Of a stretch of DNA of 38,706 nt, positions 17,612-25,940 are shown piece by piece. The translations under genes were made by a program, and so were the position numbers. Source of the DNA: Bacteroidota bacterium (GTDB taxonomy: Bacteria > Bacteroidota > Bacteroidia > Flavobacteriales > Flavobacteriaceae); the NCBI GenBank assembly GCA_947483095.1, contig CANKLD010000003.1, forward strand, positions 1 to 38,706. The letters run 5' to 3'. The notes beneath the pieces were generated by a model that was not told the DNA's origin, ran no database searches, and saw only the letters and a list, made by a program, of their open reading frames with translations. Positions within the stretch are counted from its first letter, which is position 1. The number at the start of each line of letters is the position of its first letter.

Positions 17612-18538
17612 ATGCCTTTTTTTTCAATTATAATTCCGCTTTACAACAAAGAAAACTTTATTGAAAACACTTTAAAAAGTGTTCTTAATCAAAGTTTTAC
17701 TGATTTTGAGGTAATAATAATAAATGATGAATCGACTGATGCAAGTGAACAAAAAGCAAAGCAATTTATTGACCCAAGAATAAGATATTTTTTGAAAGAA
17801 AATCAAGGAGTTTCATCGGCAAGAAATTACGGAATAAATTTAGCGAAAGCGGAACATATTACTTTCATTGATGCTGATGATTATTGGTTTCCCACATTTC
17901 TTGAGGAAATGTTTAATAACATCAATCGATATTCAGAACTAAAAGTATTTTCGGCGGCAATCGAAGTAGAGACTTCAAAAAAAGTATTTCCATCAAGTTA
18001 TTCAATTGTAAAGACTGGAGATTGCGAAATTATAAACTATTTTAGTGCAAGTATGAAGGAATCGGTTATTTGGACTTCCTGCGCAGTGTTTCATAAAAGT
18101 GTTTTTAATGAATCAGGGATTTTTGACCCTAATATAAAAATTTCTGAAGATACCGATTTGTGGATTCGAATAGGATTAAATTATCAAGTATTGTTTTCTT
18201 GGAAAATTTTAGCTAGATATGTTTATGACAGCAAAAGTATTTCAAGAAATTTTAATTATATAATGGAAGAAAGTACTTTTATGAAATATTATAATCAAGA
18301 AAAAGAAAATAAACTGCTAAAAAAATTCTTGGACAATAATCGTTTTTCGATGGCAATAAAAAGCAAATTGAATGGTGATTACCCTGCTTTTAGAAAATAT
18401 AGTAGAGCGATTCACTTCGAGAATATAAGCCTGAAGAAAAGAATTTTATTATTATTACCAAGTTTTATTCTAAAGGAATTAATATTCTTGAAAATTTTCT
18501 TAACTAATATAGGATTAGGTACTTCCATTTTTAAATAA
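17612..18538 (+). CDS. Family 2 glycosyltransferase
   Basis: A 308-residue GT-A enzyme. It starts FFSIIIPLYNKENFIENTLKSVLNQSF, then VIIINDESTDAS (binding Asp), NQGVSSARNYGI and TFIDADDYWFP (DxD). The region around KISEDTDLWIRIG supplies the ED acidic pair. These features are complete, so the enzyme should be active; its sugar specificity is not known. The C-terminal 50 residues are basic and hydrophobic (RILLLLPSFILKEL), which could associate with the membrane. It ends the plus-strand run and overlaps the 3' end of the convergent ketoisomerase gene by 24 bases. A T tract of eight follows the first codons. Confidence 0.9.
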   Translation: MPFFSIIIPLYNKENFIENTLKSVLNQSFTDFEVIIINDESTDASEQKAKQFIDPRIRYFLKENQGVSSARNYGINLAKAEHITFIDADDYWFPTFLEEMFNNINRYSELKVFSAAIEVETSKKVFPSSYSIVKTGDCEIINYFSASMKESVIWTSCAVFHKSVFNESGIFDPNIKISEDTDLWIRIGLNYQVLFSWKILARYVYDSKSISRNFNYIMEESTFMKYYNQEKENKLLKKFLDNNRFSMAIKSKLNGDYPAFRKYSRAIHFENISLKKRILLLLPSFILKELIFLKIFLTNIGLGTSIFK

Positions 18539-18931
18539 TTGAAATTCATCAAAATCTCTGATGTAATCTGCTTCAATAAATATGTCTGAAGCTAATACCA
18601 AACATACTGAACCTGATGAAAAATTTTCTAATTCGCGCCATATTCCATTTTCAATTAACAAACCAAAATTGGGTTTATTTAATGTGATTTTTTTAATATT
18701 TTCTCCATCCTTTAACACTACGTCGAAACTTCCTGACAAAGCTACCAAAAACTGTTTTAGGGAAATATGAGCATGTCCTCCACGTTGCGCATCACATGGA
18801 ACATCATATAAATAATAAACTCTTTTTATTTCATAAGGAATTGTATTATTTTCAATAACAGACAAGTTGCCGCGAACATCATGAATTTTTGGAACTTCAA
18901 TTAGTTTGACATCTTTAATACTAGTTTTCAT
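18515..18931 (-). CDS. fdtA: dTDP-4-keto-6-deoxyhexose 3,4-ketoisomerase, FdtA/QdtA type
   Basis: A 138-residue cupin that moves the keto group of dTDP-4-keto-6-deoxyglucose from C4 to C3, producing the substrate for a 3-aminotransferase. Key residues are visible: RGNLSVIE, RGGHAH with His53 and His55 (the usual catalytic pair), the cupin strand QFLVALSGSFDVVLKDG and the GIWRELENF motif (Trp98-Arg99-Glu100). The order matches FdtA and QdtA through the C-terminal DYIRDFDEF. FdtA gives the Fuc3N (galacto) series and QdtA the Qui3N (gluco) series; sequence alone does not separate them, so the symbol is tentative. It is on the minus strand, downstream of a GT4 gene that it overlaps by 11 bases. 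The cognate aminotransferase gene is 5 kb away on the same strand. Confidence 0.88.
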   Translation of the reverse strand: MKTSIKDVKLIEVPKIHDVRGNLSVIENNTIPYEIKRVYYLYDVPCDAQRGGHAHISLKQFLVALSGSFDVVLKDGENIKKITLNKPNFGLLIENGIWRELENFSSGSVCLVLASDIFIEADYIRDFDEFQLFKNGST

Positions 18932-20021
18932 TATAAATTGTATTAATTAGTTTTTCCCATTGTTTTGAAATCTTTTCAATTGACAAATGTTCAATACTTT
19001 TTTTAGCATTTGATTTGCAATTTTGATATACAACTTCATCAAAAGCAAAGGTAATAAACGCATTGGAAAGAGCAACTTTATTATTCATTTCAACCAATAA
19101 TCCATTCATTTTATCAATAATAATTTCTTTTGGTCCGCTTGGGCAATCAACTGAAATAACAGGAATTTCGATTGATAAAGATTCAATAATTGACATTGGT
19201 AAACCCTCGTAATTACTTGATAGAACAGAAGCCCTTGCTTTTTTTACATAGGCTAATACATTAGTAGAAAAAGGTTTAATTGTTACAAATTTAGCCAGTT
19301 TTAATTCTTCAATTTTATTTCTCAAAAGAGATTCACTTTCACCATCTCCAATAAGAATTAAGTGAAAATCATTTTCATAAACTTTAGAAATAAAAAATGA
19401 TTCCAACATAAAACATAAATTCTTTTGATTTTCATCTAAACGTCCAAAATAAATAAAATATTTTTCTGGGAGTTTTTCCAAATTAAATAAATCAATTGAA
19501 TCGATTGGTTGCGGATTATAAATAGTTTCTGTGTTTTTTAGTTTATAATTGTTAATGATTTCTTCTTCTATTGATTTAGAAACACATACAATTTTACTCG
19601 CTGATTGATAAATTATTCTTGATAAAAAAATTGGCTTCGACAAATAAATTTCAAGTTTTGAAAGATGAACTAAATAGATAGTTTTGCAATTTGAATAAAT
19701 ATATTTAGTAAAAAACTCTCTAATTAAAATTGGCCTTGAGCGGTTATCAATTACAATTGAAATATTATTATTTTTTAAATAATTATTAATAATAATTCCC
19801 TTTTTAAATTTTCTAATTATACTAAAATCATTTTTATAATTAATACCAAGATTTAATAATTTTCCACTCACCTTATATTTCACAACATCATCAATAATTA
19901 TATTATGAATTTCATATCCTAAATCATATAATATATAACTCAGTAAACTAGCAAATTTTTCTGCCCCACCTAATCCTAATGAATTGGAAATTATAGCAAT
20001 TTTATTTTTTTGTTTGTTCAT
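18921..20021 (-). CDS. Family 4 glycosyltransferase
   Basis: A 366-residue GT-B enzyme. The N-terminal half opens NKIAIISNSLGLGGAEKFASLL, the acceptor-side glycine loop. The C-terminal half has FIYFGRLDENQKNLCFMLESFF and the nucleotide-sugar-binding EGLPMSIIESL (E-x7-E) followed by VISVDCPSGPKEII. This is the standard retaining GT4 layout (WbpH/PimA-like). Specificity is unknown. Its stop codon overlaps the start of the ketoisomerase gene by 11 bases, so the two are co-translated. A divergent promoter palindrome lies just upstream, shared with the next plus-strand gene. Confidence 0.9.
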   Translation of the reverse strand: MNKQKNKIAIISNSLGLGGAEKFASLLSYILYDLGYEIHNIIIDDVVKYKVSGKLLNLGINYKNDFSIIRKFKKGIIINNYLKNNNISIVIDNRSRPILIREFFTKYIYSNCKTIYLVHLSKLEIYLSKPIFLSRIIYQSASKIVCVSKSIEEEIINNYKLKNTETIYNPQPIDSIDLFNLEKLPEKYFIYFGRLDENQKNLCFMLESFFISKVYENDFHLILIGDGESESLLRNKIEELKLAKFVTIKPFSTNVLAYVKKARASVLSSNYEGLPMSIIESLSIEIPVISVDCPSGPKEIIIDKMNGLLVEMNNKVALSNAFITFAFDEVVYQNCKSNAKKSIEHLSIEKISKQWEKLINTIYNEN

Positions 20022-20040
20022 TATTTTGATAAAAAGTGAA

Positions 20041-20057
20041 TATATTTGTCAAATATA
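20041..20057. promoter_or_regulatory. Palindromic divergent -7 boxes
   Basis: TATATTTGTCAAATATA is a 17-bp perfect palindrome about the central T. The same bases give an exact TAnnTTTG box on each strand: 20041-20048 on plus and 20050-20057 on minus. The plus-strand glycosyltransferase ATG follows 16 bases later, and the minus-strand GT4 ATG begins 28 bases from the minus box. Polymerase cannot fire both ways at once, so this may act as a one-or-the-other switch (inference). Confidence 0.6.
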
Positions 20058-20064
20058 ACACTAT

Positions 20065-21198
20065 ATGAAGATATTATTAATAGGTGAATATAGCAGATTG
20101 CATAATTCATTGAAAGAAGGACTTCTAAAACTTGGTCACGAAGTAGCTATTAATGGATTTAATGATGGATTTAAAGATTTTCCGATAGACTTGAGATTTG
20201 AAAAAAAATTTGAAAAAGGATTTCTAAAAAAAATAAAAGTTTTAACTTTCTATCTTACAAGATTTGATATAAGTTCCTATTTAACCTACAAGCAATTTAT
20301 AAAAAACCAAAATAAATTTAAAGAATTTGATGTTGTTCAATTCATTAATGAAAATAGTTTTTTTTGTAATTATTATTATGAAAAAAAAATACTTCAATTT
20401 ATTTTTAAAAACAATAAAAAGGTTTTCCTTTTATCTTGTGGTGACGATTATTTATATGTAAAATATAATTTCGAAAATACTAATAATAAATCTATAATTC
20501 AACCCTATATTAACGGCAAAATAAAGAAAAAAAACTTTCTAAATGTTTTGAAATTCAAAACCAAATCATATGCAAAACTGCATCAATATATTTTTAAAAA
20601 TATTATGGGTGTGATAGCTTCTGATTTGGATTATCATATTCCTTTGAAAAATCATTCAAAATACTTAGGACTAATCTCAAATCCTATAATAATTGATGAT
20701 TTTCCAAAAGAAGATATAAAAATAAAAGATAAAATTGTCATCTTTCACGGAATAAATAAAATTAATTATTACAAAAAAGGAAACGATTTTTTTGAAAAAG
20801 CTTTGGTAATTATTAAAAATAAATATCCAAACAAAGTTGAAATAATTGTTGCAGAAAGTTTACCTTATAAAAACTATATAAAATTATATAACAAAGCACA
20901 TATTGTTTTAGATCAAGTGTTTGCTTTAGATCAAGGTTATAATGCTTTAGAAGCTATGGCTAAAGGAAAGGTTGTGTTTACTGGTGCTGAAAAAGAATTT
21001 GAGATATATTATAAAATAAAAGAAAAAGTAGCAATAAATGCACTTCCAGATATTGATTATTTAGTAACCGAATTAACTTATTTAATTGAGAACCCTGATG
21101 AAATTATTGCAATTGGAAAGCGAGCTAGAAATTTTATAGAAAGAGAACATGATTATAAAATAATTGCACAAAAATATATTGATATTTGGTCGAAATAA
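20065..21198 (+). CDS. Glycosyltransferase, GT4-like
   Basis: A 377-residue protein with a GT-B-like layout. The N-terminus MKILLIGEYSRLHNSLKEGLLKLGHEV matches the start of many GT4 enzymes. The C-terminal half has VIFHGINKINYYKKGNDFFEKAL, KLYNKAHIVLDQV and YNALEAMAKGKVVFTGAEKEF, which replaces the classical EGxPxxxxE with a looser LDQG-YNALEAMA. It is very rich in Lys, Asn and Tyr, more so than the housekeeping genes. It is monocistronic on the plus strand between two minus-strand genes. It may add a late or branch sugar; specificity is unknown. Confidence 0.72.
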   Translation: MKILLIGEYSRLHNSLKEGLLKLGHEVAINGFNDGFKDFPIDLRFEKKFEKGFLKKIKVLTFYLTRFDISSYLTYKQFIKNQNKFKEFDVVQFINENSFFCNYYYEKKILQFIFKNNKKVFLLSCGDDYLYVKYNFENTNNKSIIQPYINGKIKKKNFLNVLKFKTKSYAKLHQYIFKNIMGVIASDLDYHIPLKNHSKYLGLISNPIIIDDFPKEDIKIKDKIVIFHGINKINYYKKGNDFFEKALVIIKNKYPNKVEIIVAESLPYKNYIKLYNKAHIVLDQVFALDQGYNALEAMAKGKVVFTGAEKEFEIYYKIKEKVAINALPDIDYLVTELTYLIENPDEIIAIGKRARNFIEREHDYKIIAQKYIDIWSK

Positions 21199-21292
21199 AA
21201 ATACATTAAATTATTATTGAGAGAAAATAATAATTATAATTCGAATAATTGTACTAAATATTATTTAAAAAAATAAAATGATTATTTATTTT

Positions 21293-22774
21293 TTAATACT
21301 TATTAAATTTACTTTTTAAATAATTCTTTATATCTATTCTTTTATTTAATTCATTGAAAGAATAAATTATTGAAATTATAAGCAAAATTATCAAAAGGGA
21401 ATTTTTAATGTAGATGTTTGGAAATAAAATTAAAAAAACTGAAGCTATTCCTATAAATAAATTATTTTTAATTAATTGCCAACTAGATTGCATAAAATAA
21501 AAATTATACTTTTTATTTACATAGGAATAAACATAAAAAGTGTAAATTAAATAATTAATAATATACGCCATTCCAATTCCTTCCAATCCAAAATAATTAT
21601 ACATTACAATTGTTAAAGAAACATTAAGAAAATCACTAAATAATTCTTGTTTAAAATATTGTTTTTTATTTCCTTTTGCTAAAATTATATAGGCTATTGG
21701 CAATATAATTGCTTTTAAAATAACCGAAAATAATGCAAATTTTAAAATTGAAAAAGATTTAACAAATTCAAAACTAAAAAGTAATTCTATCAAAAAAGGC
21801 GAACTTAAATATAAAAAAATAATTGCCGGCGTTACAATAATTAATGCTATCTCAATTTGATTATTTACTAATTCTCTAACTTTATTATTATCTAAACTAA
21901 TAGATGATAATTTAGGATAAAAATCATAAGCCATTGCATTAAAAACAAGTCCTAAATAATTCACTAAAATAACAAAACTTACTTGGAAATAACCTAAAAC
22001 TTGAGTACCGGATCCACTTTGATTTAAGTATAATTTTATTATAAAATTACATATTTCTCCAAAAATTAAATTTAGAGACAAGAAAAAACCAAGTTTAAAA
22101 ATAGGACTTGAATAGGCATAAAATTCTAATAAATTAAGAGGCAAAATTGAAAATGAAAATTTTCGAGTAAAATAAATTGTTATAATAAACTGCAAAATGC
22201 TCGAATAAAGTAAAACCCAAATTACACCATCAATTCTATAGATATAATATAATAAAACCGATCCAATTGAAGTGAAAAAAGTGATTAAAACATTACTTAA
22301 AGCTAAAATTTTAATCTTATTAATGCCTTGTAGAATAGCTACTCTAACATTAGAATAGCTAGTAATTAATAAATAAATTGACAATAAAACAAACCAATGT
22401 TGCTTATCATATTTTCCAAAAGTATAATAACTTAATGATTTACTAAATACAATTACAATAATCCCTCCAAACAACCCAATTAAAATAGCCGTTTTTTGTA
22501 ATATATTTATTGTTTTTGATAGTTTTGAATAATCATTTTCATCATGATTTAGAGAAATTTCACGAGTAGCAATTTTTAAAAATTCAAAGTTCGTTAAAGC
22601 AATAATAATATTTATTGCATTGGTTAATAGTGAAATAGTTCCAATACCAATAGGGCCAAGATAAATCGCAACAAATTTTGAGCTTATAATACTAATAATT
22701 TGCTTAATAATTTGCATCATTCCAAAAACTCCAGTGGCTTTAAAAATAGAACGATATGACTTGTTTTTATTCAT
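21293..22774 (-). CDS. Wzx-type oligosaccharide flippase (MATE/MOP superfamily)
   Basis: A 493-residue inner-membrane protein with about 12-14 hydrophobic segments along its length. The start is IFKATGVFGMMQIIKQIISIISSKFVAIYLGPIGIG, close to the WzxE-like O-antigen translocases of Bacteroidota. A cytoplasmic loop (EISLNHDENDYSKLSKT) follows the first segments. Wzx proteins move undecaprenyl-pyrophosphate-linked oligosaccharides across the inner membrane. The gene is on the minus strand, 5 bases after the GT2-like gene, in the operon with fdtB and the acyltransferase-like gene. No polymerase or ligase gene accompanies it here, so the flipped unit may be a short glycan. O-antigen, capsule and protein O-glycosylation all remain possible. 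Confidence 0.9.
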   Translation of the reverse strand: MNKNKSYRSIFKATGVFGMMQIIKQIISIISSKFVAIYLGPIGIGTISLLTNAINIIIALTNFEFLKIATREISLNHDENDYSKLSKTINILQKTAILIGLFGGIIVIVFSKSLSYYTFGKYDKQHWFVLLSIYLLITSYSNVRVAILQGINKIKILALSNVLITFFTSIGSVLLYYIYRIDGVIWVLLYSSILQFIITIYFTRKFSFSILPLNLLEFYAYSSPIFKLGFFLSLNLIFGEICNFIIKLYLNQSGSGTQVLGYFQVSFVILVNYLGLVFNAMAYDFYPKLSSISLDNNKVRELVNNQIEIALIIVTPAIIFLYLSSPFLIELLFSFEFVKSFSILKFALFSVILKAIILPIAYIILAKGNKKQYFKQELFSDFLNVSLTIVMYNYFGLEGIGMAYIINYLIYTFYVYSYVNKKYNFYFMQSSWQLIKNNLFIGIASVFLILFPNIYIKNSLLIILLIISIIYSFNELNKRIDIKNYLKSKFNKY

Positions 22775-22779
22775 AGCAT

Positions 22780-23805
22780 TTAGACATCATCTAGTATACA
22801 TCCAATTGATTCATATTCGTTTTTAAAATCATTCTTCCATAGAAGCCAATCTGAAAATGCAATTCTTTTTTCATTATCATCTTCTAATATCTTATTAATT
22901 GTTTGTTCATCAATATCATTTGGCAATGATTTTAAAACATCAAATTTATTATCATACCAAGATTCACTTAAAATTTTATTAAAAATAAACATATCAACAT
23001 TGCCCTTATAATTTTCTTTATGTTCATTTGTAGCCGATGACATAAATCCAGTTCGCAAAACTTCTTGCTTATATTTTGCATATTTATGATTCGATTTATT
23101 TTTTGAATAAAATTTTACTGCATTAAACATTTGCAAACCTTCATTCACTTTGTTTTTATGATTTTCCCAAAGTTTCGTATAATAATCCCTGTTAAAAACC
23201 ATTCCTGCAACAGCATAAATTGTATAATATGCCAAACGTTTTTCCTCAGTATTAATTTTTAAAAAACGTAATGTTTTTCTTATTTTAAATTTATCAAATT
23301 TGTAAAAAATAAAATAATATAACATCGGAATAATTGTAAAGAGTTTTGGTTTTAATAAAACTATGTAGTTTTTTAAAATTTCTTTTTTATTTTGATTTAA
23401 TATAGGATTTCCTAACCAAAATAATTTTGTGATTATTACATTATTTAATTGAATTTCATTTTCAAGTACTTCTAAATCAATATCTTCTATAAACCAAGTA
23501 TCATCTTCAATTAAAATAAAATTATCAGATGCATTTTTTGCAGCCTCTAACCACAAATTTATTGGCACAACATAATTCATCGGACGAATTCCAGCTAAAG
23601 TTAATTGATGTTTTTCTTCATAAAACTCTGATTTTTTAATTATAATATTAGGATATAATTTCTCAATTTTATCTAAATAAATTTGTGGCGTTCCATCGTC
23701 TAAAAGATAGATTTTTCCATTAAATTTTTTAACATGTTTTGATATTGAAAACAGACATCTTTCCAGATAATACGGTCGATTAAATGATTTTATTAAGATG
23801 TCCAT
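22780..23805 (-). CDS. GT-A type glycosyltransferase
   Basis: A 341-residue protein. The start MDILIKSFNRPYYLERCLFSI is the acceptor of a GT2 fold, with YLLDDGTP and FILIEDDTWFIEDID supplying the nucleotide- and metal-binding acidic residues. The C-terminal half (SATNEHKENYKGNVDMF, IAFSDWLLWKNDF) matches no GT2 subfamily I know, and is charged without membrane segments. The start overlaps the end of the fdtB-like gene by 13 bases, and the flippase gene follows after 5 bases. A role in building the glycan is inferred from context; the sugar is unknown. Confidence 0.75.
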   Translation of the reverse strand: MDILIKSFNRPYYLERCLFSISKHVKKFNGKIYLLDDGTPQIYLDKIEKLYPNIIIKKSEFYEEKHQLTLAGIRPMNYVVPINLWLEAAKNASDNFILIEDDTWFIEDIDLEVLENEIQLNNVIITKLFWLGNPILNQNKKEILKNYIVLLKPKLFTIIPMLYYFIFYKFDKFKIRKTLRFLKINTEEKRLAYYTIYAVAGMVFNRDYYTKLWENHKNKVNEGLQMFNAVKFYSKNKSNHKYAKYKQEVLRTGFMSSATNEHKENYKGNVDMFIFNKILSESWYDNKFDVLKSLPNDIDEQTINKILEDDNEKRIAFSDWLLWKNDFKNEYESIGCILDDV

Positions 23806-24902
23806 AAATTCAATTTTTTTATAATGTAATCAACTTCATCGATTGTCATTATTGGACTTATTGGCAAACTCAAAACCTCCTTATGGATTTTTTCGGTAAT
23901 TGGAAATGATAAATTATTCCATCCCGAAGTCTCGGGACTAAATGCCTTTTGTTTGTGTGGAGGTACAGGATAATGAATCATCGTTTCTATTCCGTTTTCT
24001 TTTAAATAAACTTGTAATTCCTCCCTTTTTTCAGTCCGTATTACAAATAAATGGAACACATGATTGTTAGTGTAATCCCAAAATGGCAATGTTATTTTAT
24101 CATTTTTAATTTCTGACAAATAACGTTTTGCAACAATTCTACGATGTTCATTATCGGCATCCAAATTGGGTAATTTAACATTCAGAAATGCCGCTTGTAA
24201 TTCATCTAAACGAGAATTAATTCCTATATAATTATTTAGATATTTTACTTCCGAGCCATAATTTCTTAATGAAAATAGCACTTTAGCTAATTCTTCATCG
24301 TTTGTAATTATTGCACCTCCATCTCCCAAAGCTCCCAAATTTTTCCCTGGATAAAAACTAAAGGCTTGAGTGTTTGTTGATTTTCTATTTTTACCTAAAA
24401 AAGCTCCGTGAGATTGTGCTGCGTCTTCAACAACAATCAAATTATTTTGAAGTGCAATAGCATTTATTTTATCTATTTCGGCTAATTGACCATAAAGATG
24501 AACTGCTAAAATTGCTTTGGTTTTTGACGTGATTTTATCCTGTATTAAATCGGGATTTATAGTGTAGGTTTCTAATTTTGGTTCTATAAAAACCGGGACT
24601 AGATCTGCTTGTAAAACAGACAAAATTGTAGCGATATATGTATTTACGGGAACAATGACCTCATCGCCTTTTTGTAGTTTTCCTAATTGAATTTGTGCTT
24701 TAAAAATTAAAGTCAAGGCATCAAATCCATTTCCAACACCAATACAATGACTGGCTTTACAATAATTAGCAAAATTTTTCTCAAATGAATTTACTTCATC
24801 GCCTAAAATATACCAACCTTTATCTAAAATCAATTTCATTTTTTCTAGAAATTGCTCTTGATATGTAGCATTTATCTTCTGTAAATCAAAAAATTTAATC
24901 AT
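23793..24902 (-). CDS. fdtB: DegT/DnrJ/EryC1 sugar aminotransferase, FdtB-like
   Basis: A 369-residue PLP enzyme of the sugar 3- or 4-aminotransferase family. The ATG at 24900-24902 starts the family's normal MIKFFDLQKINATYQ; the longer frame adds 13 residues that overlap the preceding gene. The PLP-binding Lys is K187 in FSFYPGKNLGALGDGGA, with VVEDAAQSHGA and GIGVGNGFDAL also present. Together with the FdtA-type isomerase it would make dTDP-3-amino-3,6-dideoxyhexose (Fuc3N or Qui3N). The start overlaps the acyltransferase-like stop by 8 bases (ATGATTAA). A 16-bp palindrome (23922-23937) is inside the coding region, at the residues PETSG near 322-327. The symbol is tentative. Confidence 0.85.
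   Translation of the reverse strand: MIKFFDLQKINATYQEQFLEKMKLILDKGWYILGDEVNSFEKNFANYCKASHCIGVGNGFDALTLIFKAQIQLGKLQKGDEVIVPVNTYIATILSVLQADLVPVFIEPKLETYTINPDLIQDKITSKTKAILAVHLYGQLAEIDKINAIALQNNLIVVEDAAQSHGAFLGKNRKSTNTQAFSFYPGKNLGALGDGGAIITNDEELAKVLFSLRNYGSEVKYLNNYIGINSRLDELQAAFLNVKLPNLDADNEHRRIVAKRYLSEIKNDKITLPFWDYTNNHVFHLFVIRTEKREELQVYLKENGIETMIHYPVPPHKQKAFSPETSGWNNLSFPITEKIHKEVLSLPISPIMTIDEVDYIIKKLNLWTS
23922..23937. repeat. TCCCGA-AGTC-TCGGGA palindrome inside fdtB
   Basis: A 6-bp perfect inverted repeat, TCCCGA (23922-23927) and TCGGGA (23932-23937), has a 4-base loop. It is G+C-rich in an otherwise A/T-rich coding region. It encodes SPETSG in frame. A similar hairpin family is scattered in Flavobacterium genomes (from memory, not checked). 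It is most likely a small mobile or REP-like hairpin that landed in frame. Confidence 0.5.
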
Positions 24903-25851
24903 TAAATGTCCATTTATAGTAATCTTGATTATAGATTTCACAACCTAACTCTTCTTTCTGATTTAATAAACCCAAATTAAACTCTTTACCTTCATTTTCA
25001 TTAACAATTCCCATATCAAAATATAATTTTCCTTCCATTTTATATTGATGAATTAAAGTAATAAATAAAAAATCTAAGGCTCTGAGTTGTTCACCTTCCA
25101 AAGTTGTGGCTCCATATTGAGATTTAATCACATTGCCAAAATCAAAAATTGTAATTCCTGCTACAATTTGTCCTTCAAAATATGCGGAAAATTGCTTTAT
25201 ATTATTTGGAAAATAGGATTTTAACAGACTAATTTCCTCTAATTTATGTACTGGTTTTGTATTGTATTTATCATTTAATCGAGGTTGCAAAACGTGATTC
25301 CAAAAGTGAGTAAAATCTGTTTCCTCTACCATTTTCAATTTAGCATCTGATTTATTAAAATGTTTCAACTTACTTTTTGAAATTGTTAGCTTCTTTGAAA
25401 GATTAATTGCTAAATTCATATCTTTTCTAACAAGATGTGCTCCTTTTTGCCATAAAAAATAATCAATTTCACTACTTATTTTTGAAAAATAAAAAATAGG
25501 TAATTGCTTATATAAAAATTCTTTTACTGAGTTTTCTTTTAAAAAAAAGACAACCGCATCAATAATTTCATTTGTTTTATTTGCTTTGTTTTTAAAAGAA
25601 AACACCAATCCGCCATAAGTCAACCCTTGATGCGAGTAAATTGAAGCTCCTACTCTATTTGCTGGCAAAACACAAACTAATTTATCTTCCTGAAAAATCA
25701 TCAATGAAAAATCCTCAAAGCGATCGGAATGATACTCCATAAAATCTCTATTGAATAAGAATGTAGCGTTTTTGGCAGTGCTAATAAAAGCATTCCAGTC
25801 GCTAAAATATTTGGATTCGTAACGTTTTACAGTATAATTTTTCAATTTCAA
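24895..25851 (-). CDS. GNAT/FemAB-like acyltransferase
   Basis: A 318-residue protein resembling the FemAB/GNAT-fold peptidoglycan and sugar acyltransferases. It shows a middle VAGITIFDFGNVIKSQYGATTLEGEQLRALDFLF stretch and a late KLYFDMGIVNENEGKEFNLGL, where FemX and related enzymes have an FDMGG-type motif. With FdtB and FdtA nearby, N-acylation of the 3-amino sugar is the best guess; the usual FdtC is instead a left-handed-helix acetyltransferase, so this would be an unrelated replacement. There is no in-frame ATG; the start is a TTG at 25849-25851, right after an in-frame TAA. It heads the minus-strand operon (acyltransferase, fdtB, GT, wzx). Confidence 0.68.
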   Translation of the reverse strand: MKLKNYTVKRYESKYFSDWNAFISTAKNATFLFNRDFMEYHSDRFEDFSLMIFQEDKLVCVLPANRVGASIYSHQGLTYGGLVFSFKNKANKTNEIIDAVVFFLKENSVKEFLYKQLPIFYFSKISSEIDYFLWQKGAHLVRKDMNLAINLSKKLTISKSKLKHFNKSDAKLKMVEETDFTHFWNHVLQPRLNDKYNTKPVHKLEEISLLKSYFPNNIKQFSAYFEGQIVAGITIFDFGNVIKSQYGATTLEGEQLRALDFLFITLIHQYKMEGKLYFDMGIVNENEGKEFNLGLLNQKEELGCEIYNQDYYKWTFND

Positions 25852-25940
25852 ATTTTAAACATTGGAAAATTAATCATTTAATTTAATTCGATCATTATTT
25901 TATTAAAATAAATTAGTAATTTTAATTATTATTTAAGATA

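Noticed and set aside
17617..17626. Phase-variable homopolymer tract (T8) near the GT2 start; A8-A9 runs in the 20065 gene
   Set aside because: Such runs are common in this A/T-rich DNA and no frame change is seen; nothing distinguishes these tracts.
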